From: Gammaproteobacteria bacterium
GTDB lineage: Bacteria > Pseudomonadota > Gammaproteobacteria > Steroidobacterales > Woeseiaceae
DNA length: 8,826 nt
Direction of reading: 5' to 3'
NCBI GenBank assembly: GCA_029881015.1
Contig: JAOUNK010000125.1
Location: 1-8,826 of the forward strand
This document shows, one piece after another, positions 1 to 6,667 of this stretch; position 1 is the first letter of the stretch; each line of letters begins with the position of its first letter. The notes below the pieces were generated by a model. The model worked only from the letters and a program-made list of their open reading frames with translations. It was not told the DNA's origin and made no database searches. Both the position numbers and the translations under genes were made by a program.

Positions 1-531
1 ATCTTCGACCATTTTCGCCGCAACTTGCTGAATCGACGTATCGCTGCCGATGCTGACCGGCGGCCGGGAAATCAGGGTCCTGACAGTTTCACCCGACACG
101 CCGCGAAACGTCGGCGCCGCCGGTTGCGTTGTCAGCCGGTCGGACAGGGCGCGAATGAACCAGGTATCGAACGCTTCGCTTGCGTAGCGCGCCCTTGCGA
201 AGGCCTCGCCATCGAGGTGGTAGACCAGCGTGTCTTCCATGGCGATCGAGTGATTGCGCGCCCGGGCGTTATTCATTAATGAAGGAAAGCCGAAGCAATC
301 GCCTTCGGCGAGCCGTGTCATCATCTCCCCGGCTTCGTCGCGAAGCTCAACGGCGCCGCTGCGAATGATGTGCAGCCATCGATTCTCGCTGCCGGCCGTG
401 AGTATGTCATCGCCTTTTCGATAGTAGGCGATGTTGATGTTCTTCGCACAGTCGGAAATCCGCGTGTCATCAAGTCGATCGAAGCCAGGCAGCTCACGAA
501 GAAACCGGGCAATCTCGGGGATTTCCTTCAT
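1..531 (-). CDS. CNMP-CBS (DUF294-type) signalling protein, N-terminal part, cut by window edge
   Basis: Reading leftward from ATG at 531, the frame is open for 177 codons to the edge. Residues about 15-130 form a cyclic-nucleotide-binding-like (cNMP) beta-roll: a YRKGD turn near 37-41, LHIIRSGAVEL at 53-63 and a phosphate-binding-cassette region starting FGFPS at 80-84. Residues from about 150 (RTLISRPPVSI) begin a CBS domain. This order matches proteins in which cNMP and CBS domains precede a DUF294 putative nucleotidyltransferase and its C-terminal domain, usually about 600-650 residues long; the rest lies outside the window. The cassette lacks the usual Phe-Gly-Glu, so classical cAMP binding is doubtful. 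From memory, such genes often sit near VC_2705-type symporters, as here. An in-frame GTG 16 codons upstream of the ATG lies inside the 561-600 hairpin, so the ATG is preferred, although its ribosome site is poor. The family assignment is firm; the ligand and role are unknown. Confidence 0.88.
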   Translation of the reverse strand, partial: MKEIPEIARFLRELPGFDRLDDTRISDCAKNINIAYYRKGDDILTAGSENRWLHIIRSGAVELRDEAGEMMTRLAEGDCFGFPSLMNNARARNHSIAMEDTLVYHLDGEAFARARYASEAFDTWFIRALSDRLTTQPAAPTFRGVSGETVRTLISRPPVSIGSDTSIQQVAAKMVED

Positions 532-560
532 CCACCAATTCTGACACGCATTCCCGAACG

Positions 561-600
561 TGAAAACCGGCGATGCCGTCGCCGGCACCGCCAGTTTTCA
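561..600 (-). terminator. Hairpin between porin and CNMP-CBS gene, probable porin terminator
   Basis: Arms 561-577 and 584-600 flank a 6-nt loop. As DNA they match at 15 of 17 positions. In the leftward transcript both mismatches become G-U wobbles, giving an unbroken 17-bp RNA stem, whereas rightward RNA would have two A/C mismatches. The stem lies 28 nt past the porin stop. The 3' arm ends GUUUUCA, so the U-run is inside the stem and no separate U-tract follows. It may terminate porin transcription, attenuate read-through into the CNMP-CBS gene, or stabilise the porin mRNA 3' end. Confidence 0.6.
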
Positions 601-628
601 ATCCGAAGGGTGAATTCGGAGTAAACGC

Positions 629-1927
629 TCAGAATGCGTATTTCGCCGAAAGGAGAATACGTGTGAAATCGCCGTCAACGCCGTTTTCGAGTTCACGCTC
701 GGCGAACATGATCTCGGCGCCGACATCCAGCTTGGGCAGCAGCGTGTGGATGACATTGAGGTGGAAGCTGGACGCCGACTTGGTCTGGTTACCTGCAGAG
801 GCAGGCAGATCGATCGAGTTCATGCCGTAGGTGATATTCGAGCGCCAGCTCTCATTCCAGTGATGCCGGTACGACACAAAGCCGGAGGTTGTCTTGATCG
901 TGTCAATGCCGGTACCCAGGGCATCGACGGCACCGTCACGCACCAGCCCGAGGCCGACATAGCGGCCGACGCCATCGCCATAGGTGAGCATTGCGCGCAC
1001 GTCGTTCTTCTCCCCGACCATGAATTTCGCCGAAGCGCTGATGCCGAACGCGTTCTCATCCGCCTCGACGCCACCCGGCTCATCGATGTTCAGGAAGCGC
1101 ACGAGTCCGGCGAGCCGGATGTAGCTGCCGCCATCGAGCTTGAACGTGTAGCGCGCGATCAGGTCAGGAATGGTGTCGTGGCCGGTGGCAGTCGATGCCG
1201 TGCCAAGGACGAAGGATTCCGGGTTTTCCGCGGCCAACTCCAGGTTGCCGTTGGTATAGCGGATCATGGCCTGCCGGACGAAGGTGGTCGACTCGGCGGG
1301 ACCCACGAAGTCCAGGTTTTCGGGCAGCACACTGACGTCCTGGAAGGTCGACCAGGTCTGGCCGAGCGTCCAGTTGTTGTACTTCACGATGGCGTGGCGC
1401 AGACGCGGGCTGTACGAGTTGGAAACCAGCTCGTTACCGTCGGCGTGCGTGAAGAAGTCCATTTCGACGAAGGCGGAAACCTTGTCGCCACCGGCAGTGG
1501 TCGTCGCGGCGGTGAAATTCAGGCGCGTTTCCCTGCCCTGGAAGTCTGCGGTTGCATCGCCGCTCGCGGAGCCGTCGCCCACCGGCGTCTGGCTCGGCAG
1601 GTAGAACTGGCGAATGACCGCGCTGCTGGCCGGCGTCGCGTCACTGTAATCAGAGAACATGCCGTCGAACTTGGCATACCCGCCGAACTTGTAGGTTGTC
1701 CCGGAGCTGGACGGTGCGGGCGCCGGTGCAGGCTTGGCTGCAGGCGCCGGGGCCGATGCAGACCCGGCCTTCTTCTCATCGACCAGCTTCTTGAGCGTCG
1801 CTTCGAGTTCGGCGACTCGAGCCTCCAGTGCCGCAGTATCCGAGTCCTGCGCCATGGCCGGCCCGCCGGCGCCCAGTAATGCGAGCGTAACCGATGCGGC
1901 GAGTGATTGTAATTGTATGCGCGTCAT
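629..1927 (-). CDS. DcaP-like trimeric outer-membrane porin
   Basis: A 432-residue outer-membrane beta-barrel precursor. Residues 1-26 are a Sec signal peptide: MTRIQ, then a hydrophobic core ending PAMA, with cleavage expected after Ala26. Residues about 31-54 form a short heptad-like coiled coil (ALEARVAELEATLKKLV), followed by an Ala/Pro-rich linker (55-75). The barrel starts at about 78 (YKFGGYAKFDG) and ends SAKYAF, with the terminal Phe typical of BamA substrates. A coiled coil before a barrel opening FGGYxKxD is characteristic of DcaP-like porins; Acinetobacter DcaP takes up dicarboxylates. The start at 1927 is chosen because the signal peptide begins there, a GGGGGA ribosome site lies just upstream, and a -10-like box lies between it and the in-frame starts at 1960 and 2002. 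It is divergent from the CrbR-like regulator. The substrate is inferred to be a small organic acid; a general porin is the alternative. Confidence 0.88.
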   Translation of the reverse strand: MTRIQLQSLAASVTLALLGAGGPAMAQDSDTAALEARVAELEATLKKLVDEKKAGSASAPAPAAKPAPAPAPSSSGTTYKFGGYAKFDGMFSDYSDATPASSAVIRQFYLPSQTPVGDGSASGDATADFQGRETRLNFTAATTTAGGDKVSAFVEMDFFTHADGNELVSNSYSPRLRHAIVKYNNWTLGQTWSTFQDVSVLPENLDFVGPAESTTFVRQAMIRYTNGNLELAAENPESFVLGTASTATGHDTIPDLIARYTFKLDGGSYIRLAGLVRFLNIDEPGGVEADENAFGISASAKFMVGEKNDVRAMLTYGDGVGRYVGLGLVRDGAVDALGTGIDTIKTTSGFVSYRHHWNESWRSNITYGMNSIDLPASAGNQTKSASSFHLNVIHTLLPKLDVGAEIMFAERELENGVDGDFTRILLSAKYAF

Positions 1928-1931
1928 TGTG

Positions 1932-1937
1932 TCCCCC
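1932..1937 (-). promoter_or_regulatory. Ribosome-binding site of the porin
   Basis: GGGGGA on the minus strand, 4 nt before the ATG at 1925-1927. It decides the start in favour of the ATG that opens the signal peptide; the upstream in-frame ATGs at 1960 and 2002 would add a charged, non-signal N-terminus. Confidence 0.6.
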
Positions 1938-1949
1938 AATGCGGAGTGT

Positions 1950-1979
1950 TTTATAGGCATGGTGGATACTCTTCGACGA
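1950..1979 (-). promoter_or_regulatory. Candidate porin promoter
   Basis: On the minus strand TATAAA at 1955-1950 matches the sigma-70 -10 consensus at 5 of 6 positions. The best -35 hexamer, 18 nt upstream at 1979-1974, is TCGTCG, only 3 of 6 matches, which suits an activator-dependent promoter. Transcription would begin near 1943 and give a leader of roughly 16 nt. No experimental support; the -35 is weak. Confidence 0.4.
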
Positions 1980-1992
1980 TTGCCTGACTGAC

Positions 1993-2040
1993 CATTAGCC
2001 AAAAGTCGAATTCAGCTTGCGGCTAGACGAAGGTCTAATG
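1993..2040. promoter_or_regulatory. Nested inverted repeats in the porin/regulator divergent region
   Basis: This part of the gap between porin and regulator holds three short inverted repeats: CATTAG (1993-1998) with CTAATG (2035-2040); TAGCC (1996-2000) with GGCTA (2021-2025); and TAGAC (2024-2028) with GTCTA (2033-2037) around a 4-nt spacer. They lie upstream of both divergent starts, where an operator would be expected. Dimeric NarL/FixJ-type regulators commonly bind inverted half-sites, so autoregulation and porin control by the adjacent regulator are plausible. Each arm is only 5-6 nt, so chance is possible. I see no convincing sigma-70 promoter for the rightward gene here. Confidence 0.3.
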
Positions 2041-2080
2041 CAGCGCGACGAATACGGGCGGTTGCGGTAACCTAGGTGCA

Positions 2081-2770
2081 GTGACGAACAAAAGCACATT
2101 CATCGTTGCGGACGACCATCCCCTGTTCCGCGAGGCGCTAATTCACGCGATCGGCAATTGCGTGAGCGACGCCGAGATTATCGAGGCGGATAGTCTCGAT
2201 ACCTTGCAGGTCGTTGTCGAGGCCAACCCGGAAGCCGATCTCTTGCTCCTCGACCTGAACATGCCGGGCGTGAGCGGCTTCTCGGCGCTGGCATACATCC
2301 GCAGCAAGCACCAGTCGCTGCCCACGGTCATCGTGTCGGCCATGGACGATCCCGCCGTGATCCGGCGTTCCATTCAGCATGGCGCGAGCGGTTTTATCCC
2401 GAAATCGTCCGCCATAGCCACGCTGGAACGCGGCATCCGCGCCGTGCTTGACGGCGAGGTCTGGATACCGGACGACATCGACCTGCGGGACGATCACCTC
2501 GACAGCGAGGAGGCCGAGATCGCGACGGCCATCAGTACGCTGACGCCACATCAGTTCCGGGTGCTCATGATGCTGGGCGAAGGACTGCTCAACAAACAGA
2601 TCGCTTTCCAGCTCGGGGTGTCCGAAGCCACGATCAAGGCACACGTAACAGCCATACTCCGCAAGATGGGCGTCAATAACCGCACGCAGGCCGTGCTCGC
2701 CGTGCAGCAGCTAAGGATCAATGCCCCGGCCCTGCTGGAGGCGACCTCAGACGACCAGGCTGCGACTTAG
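2081..2770 (+). CDS. crbR: NarL/FixJ-family response regulator, CrbR/ErdR-like
   Basis: A 229-residue cytoplasmic DNA-binding response regulator. The receiver (about 6-122) has the acidic pair Asp11/Asp12 in VADDHPLFREAL, phosphoacceptor Asp58 in LLLLDLNMPG, switch Ser86 and Lys108. A LuxR-type helix-turn-helix spans about 154-211 (LTPHQFRVLMML, then SEATIKAHVTAIL). The start is GTG at 2081: no ATG lies between it and the in-frame stop at 2036-2038, and it places the receiver normally. The only Shine-Dalgarno-like string, AGGTG, is 2 nt away, so initiation looks weak. Its 3' end overlaps the hybrid kinase gene by 24 bp in antiparallel orientation. CrbR (Vibrio) and ErdR (Pseudomonas) activate acetyl-CoA synthetase under control of an SLC5-fused kinase. 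Adjacency to such a kinase is the main reason for the symbol; the receiver and HTH alone would only support a generic NarL/FixJ regulator. Confidence 0.85.
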   Translation: MTNKSTFIVADDHPLFREALIHAIGNCVSDAEIIEADSLDTLQVVVEANPEADLLLLDLNMPGVSGFSALAYIRSKHQSLPTVIVSAMDDPAVIRRSIQHGASGFIPKSSAIATLERGIRAVLDGEVWIPDDIDLRDDHLDSEEAEIATAISTLTPHQFRVLMMLGEGLLNKQIAFQLGVSEATIKAHVTAILRKMGVNNRTQAVLAVQQLRINAPALLEATSDDQAAT

Positions 2771-5700
2771 CATCCGGCTGATAAGCGCACGCAGCGCCGC
2801 CGGCTTGAGGGGCTTGTGCAGCAGGGCATGCCCGGCATCGCGCACCAGCTCCGAAACTTCGACCGAGTAGTCCGCTGTCAGCACGGCCGCGGGCAATTCG
2901 ACGCCGACAGTCGCGCGCAGGCCGGCAATCACGTCCAGCCCGGTGACGTCGTTGTCGAGGTGATAATCGACCAGGAGCATCGCGGCCGACCGGCCCTGCT
3001 CCACCTTCACACGCTCCAGTTCCTGTATCGCCTCCTGCTGGTTGCTCGCGACAACCGGCATGGCGCCCCACTTCCGGAGGAGCCCATACATGCCATCGAG
3101 GATCTCTTTTTCGTTGTCGATACAGACGATTACCTGGCCATCGATGGAGGACACCGGGCGGGATTCAGACGTCACGGAGGTTTCAGTTACGAACTTGCTT
3201 TCGGTCGCGCGCGGCACGAGCACCTCGAAACAGCTGCCTTTGCCGAGCGTGGAGCGCAACAATACTTCGTGACCGAGCAGCCGGGCTATGCGATCTACAA
3301 TCGCCAGACCGAGGCCGAGGCCTCGCTTGGTTTGTTCTGCACCGTCCGACAGTCGGTGGAATTCCTCGAAAACGGCTTTCTGGTCGCGCTTGGCAATACC
3401 GACGCCCGTGTCGATCACCTGGATGGACACATTGCCGTCGCGGCGGCGACAACCCACCAGCACCCCGCCTTCGCGCGTATAGCGCCGGGCATTGCTCACG
3501 AAGTTCTGCAAAATGCGACGCAGCAATGCGGGATCGGAGTGCACCCAGATGTCCGACCGCACAAACCGCAAACTCAGGCCCTGTTCCTCGAACGTCTGCG
3601 AAAACTGCGTATCCAGGGCCTTGAAAATGCTGCTGATCGCGAAGTCTTTCTTCTTGGGCTCGGGCGCGGCGGTATCGAGACGGGAAATGTCGAGCAACGC
3701 ACTGAGAAGATCTTCAACGCTCAACAGTCCACTTTCGACCCGCGCGACGAGCTTGCTCTGCTCGTCAGTCATTTCGCTGCGATGCTCGTTCAGCAAAGCG
3801 GCGAACAGCTTGGCCGCGTTTAGTGGCTGCAGGAGATCATGCGCCGCCGCGGCGAGGAACTTGGTTTTCGATGCGTTCGCTTCCTCTGCCTCTGCCTTCG
3901 CGCCCTGCAAAGCGAGCATTGTCTCTTCGAGTTTGGCTGTGCGATCGGCCACGCGTTGCTCAAGCGACTCCTTGGCATCTACCAGGGCCCGCTCGACCGC
4001 CTTGAATTCGGTGATATCCGTGTACGTCGTTACGAACCCGCCGTCCGGCATGGGCTGACCGCGGATCTCGATGACCTTGCCGTCGAAAAAGGTACTCTGG
4101 TAGTTGTAGGACGACCCCTCCCGCATGTACTTCAGTCGTTTCTCCACGGCCTTGTCGACATCGACGTCGCCGAATCGACCCAGTTCGGCGTTGTAGCGAA
4201 TCAGGTCGGCAACCGACTCGCCCACGTGGACCATACCGGACGGATAGTCCATGAGTTCGACGTAGCGAGAGTTCCAGCCGATGAGTCTCTGCGACGAATC
4301 GACCACGCTGACGCCCTGCGAGATATTCTCGAGCGTTGCCTCCAGGAGGCGCCGATTGAAGCGAATGGCCTCGGAGGTCTCGTCGAGCAGCATGACGACA
4401 TCGCCGATTTCCGTGCCGGTTCTGCGCAGAGCCGTCGTGATCACGACGCGGGCCGATGCGGCCCCGATCGCGCCGGCGAGTAGTCTTTCGGTGAACCGCA
4501 GCAAGCGCCTGTCGGCCGGCAGGGACGGGGCAATATCCAGTCCCTGCTGCACCGCGAAATCGGTAAACGAGCGCTCGGCATTCTTTTCGCCGAGGAACCG
4601 GTCTGCCAGCGCGCGCAGGTCGGCGTTGGTCAGATCGGAACCCGTGGTCACCGCCCTCGCCTGGCCCGGTCGTGCAACCGGGCTGGCAAATGCACGCGCC
4701 TGGATTTTCTCGATCATCGACTGCCGGCTGAGCAGCGAAACAACGACGAAGACCAGCATGTTGCCGCACAGTGACCACGCGACTCCGTGCGTCAGCGGAT
4801 TCGACTGGACGTCGACCAGCAGGGACTCCGGCCGCAACCAGGCGAGCTGGAACAGGCCGTGCTCGATAAAGCTCACGTCAAATACGCCCGAGCGTGCGAG
4901 GGTCGGGAGAAACAGGGTGTAAGCCCACAGGACGAAGCCTGTGGACAGTCCGGCGATCGCACCGATGCGAGTCGAACGTTGCCAGTACATGCCGATGACG
5001 ATGAGCGGCATGAACTGTGCGGCGGCCGCGAACGACAGCAGACCGATACTCGCGAGTGCGGCCGACTCATCCAGCGCGCGGTAATAGAAATACGCAAGCA
5101 CGGTTATGCCGACGATCGAGCTACGGCGAATATGAATCAGCAGCCTCGAGTAATCCGCGCGCTCGGACAATCCCAGGTATTTAACGCGCAGCAAGGCCGG
5201 CATGACGATCTCGTTACTGATCATTGTCGAAAGCGCTACACAGGCCACAATGACCATCCCGGTAGCGGCGGAAAAACCACCCAGAAACGCGAGAATGGTC
5301 AACAGGTCGCTGCCCCGTTCCATCGGCAAGGCCAGGACGAATGCATCGCCATTAAACGCGCCGGCCGGGAGGATTTTCAGTCCGGCAAGCGTAATCGGGA
5401 CGATGAAGACGGTGAAGACCAGCAGGTAGAGAGGGAACGCCCACCGCGCCGTATGGATGTTTGCGTCCTTGTGGGCCTCGACGATCGCGACATGAAACTG
5501 GCGTGGCAGGCAAAAGATCGCGGCGCTGGCCAGGATCAACTGGGTCACAAACGTGTCGGGAACGTGGTCGAGGCTGAAAACCGTTTCGGCGCGTGCCGCC
5601 GTTGCCGTTACTTCTCCCCCAACGTCGCCGAGCAGGAATATTGCGAACACACCGACCGCCACAAAGGCGAGCAGCTTGACGATCGATTCGAAGGCGATAG

Positions 5701-6271
5701 CGAGCATCATGCCCTCATGATGCTCGGTGACATCGATCTTGCGCGTACCGAACAGAATGGCGAAGACGCTGAGCGCCGCCGCCACGACAAGCGCCGTATC
5801 GTACTCGGCGCCGCCGGACACCGAGTAATTGGAGACGATACTGAACCCGCTGACGATTGCCTTGAGCTGCAACGCGATATACGGCACCGACCCGATCGTT
5901 GCAATGAGAGTGACCAGGGCTGCAAGACTCTGGGCCTTGCCGTAGCGTGCGGCGATGAAATCGGCGATGGAAGTCAGGTTCTGGCGCTTGCTAATGGCCA
6001 CGATCCTGTTGATCAGCGGCCACCCGAAAAATATGACGAGCATCGGACCGAGGTAAATGGGCAGGTATCCCCAACCACTCTGGGCGGCTGTGCCCACCGC
6101 ACCGTAAAAAGTCCAGGATGTGCAATAGACGGCAAGCGTGAGGCTATAGACCAGCGAACGGCTGAAGGTCGAAAAACGGCCTGGACCGACGTTGTCGCCC
6201 CAGTACGCAATGGCGAACAGCACCGTCACGTAGCCGAGTGACAAGACCAGCAACACCCACCAGTTGATCAA
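2747..6271 (-). CDS. crbS: SLC5-fused hybrid histidine kinase, CrbS/MxtR-like
   Basis: A 1174-residue inner-membrane sensor. Residues 1 to about 510 are a multi-pass SLC5 (sodium:solute symporter) domain, with AYWGD at 22-26 and FSAATG at 333-338. A STAC domain starts near 547 (LTNADLRALADRFLGE). A PAS domain (PAS_7 type) covers about 640-755, followed by a coiled coil to about 800. HisKA carries phospho-acceptor His811 in HDLLQPL. The ATPase domain has Asn923/Asn927, the Asp954 DTGVGIA box and GLGLG at 984-988. A C-terminal receiver has Asp1052, phosphoacceptor Asp1102, Thr1132 and Lys1153. All catalytic residues are present. Start TTG at 6271 is forced: an in-frame stop lies a few codons upstream, no ATG intervenes, and GGGGGG sits 7 nt before it. 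CrbS/MxtR kinases govern acetate metabolism. The likely partner is the convergent regulator at 2081-2770. Domain architecture is certain; the ligand is inferred. Confidence 0.95.
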   Translation of the reverse strand: MINWWVLLVLSLGYVTVLFAIAYWGDNVGPGRFSTFSRSLVYSLTLAVYCTSWTFYGAVGTAAQSGWGYLPIYLGPMLVIFFGWPLINRIVAISKRQNLTSIADFIAARYGKAQSLAALVTLIATIGSVPYIALQLKAIVSGFSIVSNYSVSGGAEYDTALVVAAALSVFAILFGTRKIDVTEHHEGMMLAIAFESIVKLLAFVAVGVFAIFLLGDVGGEVTATAARAETVFSLDHVPDTFVTQLILASAAIFCLPRQFHVAIVEAHKDANIHTARWAFPLYLLVFTVFIVPITLAGLKILPAGAFNGDAFVLALPMERGSDLLTILAFLGGFSAATGMVIVACVALSTMISNEIVMPALLRVKYLGLSERADYSRLLIHIRRSSIVGITVLAYFYYRALDESAALASIGLLSFAAAAQFMPLIVIGMYWQRSTRIGAIAGLSTGFVLWAYTLFLPTLARSGVFDVSFIEHGLFQLAWLRPESLLVDVQSNPLTHGVAWSLCGNMLVFVVVSLLSRQSMIEKIQARAFASPVARPGQARAVTTGSDLTNADLRALADRFLGEKNAERSFTDFAVQQGLDIAPSLPADRRLLRFTERLLAGAIGAASARVVITTALRRTGTEIGDVVMLLDETSEAIRFNRRLLEATLENISQGVSVVDSSQRLIGWNSRYVELMDYPSGMVHVGESVADLIRYNAELGRFGDVDVDKAVEKRLKYMREGSSYNYQSTFFDGKVIEIRGQPMPDGGFVTTYTDITEFKAVERALVDAKESLEQRVADRTAKLEETMLALQGAKAEAEEANASKTKFLAAAAHDLLQPLNAAKLFAALLNEHRSEMTDEQSKLVARVESGLLSVEDLLSALLDISRLDTAAPEPKKKDFAISSIFKALDTQFSQTFEEQGLSLRFVRSDIWVHSDPALLRRILQNFVSNARRYTREGGVLVGCRRRDGNVSIQVIDTGVGIAKRDQKAVFEEFHRLSDGAEQTKRGLGLGLAIVDRIARLLGHEVLLRSTLGKGSCFEVLVPRATESKFVTETSVTSESRPVSSIDGQVIVCIDNEKEILDGMYGLLRKWGAMPVVASNQQEAIQELERVKVEQGRSAAMLLVDYHLDNDVTGLDVIAGLRATVGVELPAAVLTADYSVEVSELVRDAGHALLHKPLKPAALRALISRMLSRSLVV

Positions 6272-6278
6272 CCGATAG

Positions 6279-6284
6279 CCCCCC
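6279..6284 (-). promoter_or_regulatory. Ribosome-binding site deciding the TTG start of the kinase
   Basis: GGGGGG on the minus strand, 7 nt before TTG at 6271-6269. With an in-frame TAA at 6292-6290 and no ATG between, this supports TTG initiation, just before the first hydrophobic segment. Confidence 0.6.
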
Positions 6285-6294
6285 GTTTCTTATG

Positions 6295-6324
6295 ATTATG
6301 GCGTGAGTCTACTACTAACGTCGA
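6295..6324 (-). promoter_or_regulatory. Candidate promoter of the hybrid kinase
   Basis: On the minus strand a -10-like CATAAT (6300-6295, 5 of 6 consensus matches) lies 18 nt from a -35-like TCGACG (6324-6319, 4 of 6). The start site would be near 6288, leaving a short leader that contains the GGGGGG ribosome site. This is a consensus match by eye only. Confidence 0.4.
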
Positions 6325-6400
6325 ATGCCCGCGAATACAGGCGTTTGCTAGATTCGGCGGCGCAATAACCATAAAAGCACCCGCAAACAAGGGGAAACGC

Positions 6401-6658
6401 ATGTCTAAGAACAGCAGCTATTGGAGTGCCAACCTGAGGCTCGTGGCCATCTGCCTCGTGATCTGGTTTGTCGTCTCTTACCTGTTCGGAATCATTCTCG
6501 TCGAGCCGCTGAACAATATAAGGATCGGTGGATACAAGCTCGGCTTCTGGTTCGCGCAACAGGGGTCTATCTACACATTTGTCGCGTTGATCTTCTTCTA
6601 CGCCAATCGCATGGGCAAGCTTGACAGAAAGCACGACGTCCATGAAGACGACGAATAG
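6401..6658 (+). CDS. DUF4212 small subunit of sodium:solute symporter
   Basis: An 85-residue integral membrane protein with two hydrophobic segments, about 15-34 (VAICLVIWFVVSYLFGIILV) and 49-68 (around GFWFAQQGSIYTF), and a charged, acidic C-terminal tail ending EDDE. The N-terminal YWSANLRL, the central IRIGGYKLGFWFAQQGSIY and the following YANRM match DUF4212 proteins, annotated as putative solute:sodium symporter small subunits. An AAGGGGA ribosome site precedes the ATG. The symporter starts 9 nt after its stop, so the two are surely cotranscribed and probably act as one inner-membrane complex, analogous in layout to YjcH-ActP although YjcH is a different family (DUF485). Length is normal and it appears intact. 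Its mechanistic role in the family is not established. Confidence 0.93.
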   Translation: MSKNSSYWSANLRLVAICLVIWFVVSYLFGIILVEPLNNIRIGGYKLGFWFAQQGSIYTFVALIFFYANRMGKLDRKHDVHEDDE

Positions 6659-6667
6659 GGGAACTCC

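Larger units (their letters stand above)
6272..6400. promoter_or_regulatory. Shared control region between kinase and symporter operon
   Basis: A 129-bp gap between the divergent starts of the kinase (minus) and the DUF4212/symporter operon (plus). Besides the leftward promoter it holds a triplet run (CTACTACTAA, 6309-6318) and a rightward ribosome site AAGGGGA just before ATG 6401. The rightward promoter is unclear: CATAAA at 6370-6375 could be a -10, but the nearest -35-like TTGCTA at 6345-6350 is 19 nt away. A weak promoter is what one would expect if the CrbR-type regulator activates it. GTTTGC (6343-6348) and GCAAAC (6383-6388) form a loose inverted repeat. Confidence 0.45.

Noticed and set aside
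746..1879. A 377-codon open frame on the plus strand, opposite the porin
   Set aside because: It lies antisense inside the porin, whose signal peptide, FGGY barrel start and terminal Phe are clear. Its product is Arg/Val/Gly-rich with no recognisable domain, as expected of a shadow frame in GC-rich DNA.
1928..2002. Extended porin start at 2002 or 1960
   Set aside because: These starts would put a charged stretch before the signal peptide and lie upstream of the candidate -10 box. The ATG at 1927 has a ribosome site and opens directly into the signal peptide.
3960..4778. A 272-codon minus-strand frame within the kinase gene
   Set aside because: It overlaps the kinase in another frame across its STAC and PAS domains, is Arg-rich, and has no family resemblance.
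4787..6241. A 484-codon open frame on the plus strand, opposite the kinase membrane domain
   Set aside because: It is antisense to a certain SLC5 domain. The product is very rich in Asp, Arg, Gln and Gly, the usual antisense image of a hydrophobic protein.
2747..6271. Reading the kinase gene as a separate symporter followed by a kinase
   Set aside because: The frame is continuous for 1174 codons through transporter, STAC, PAS, kinase and receiver, an architecture well known for CrbS/MxtR. There is no frameshift or internal stop.
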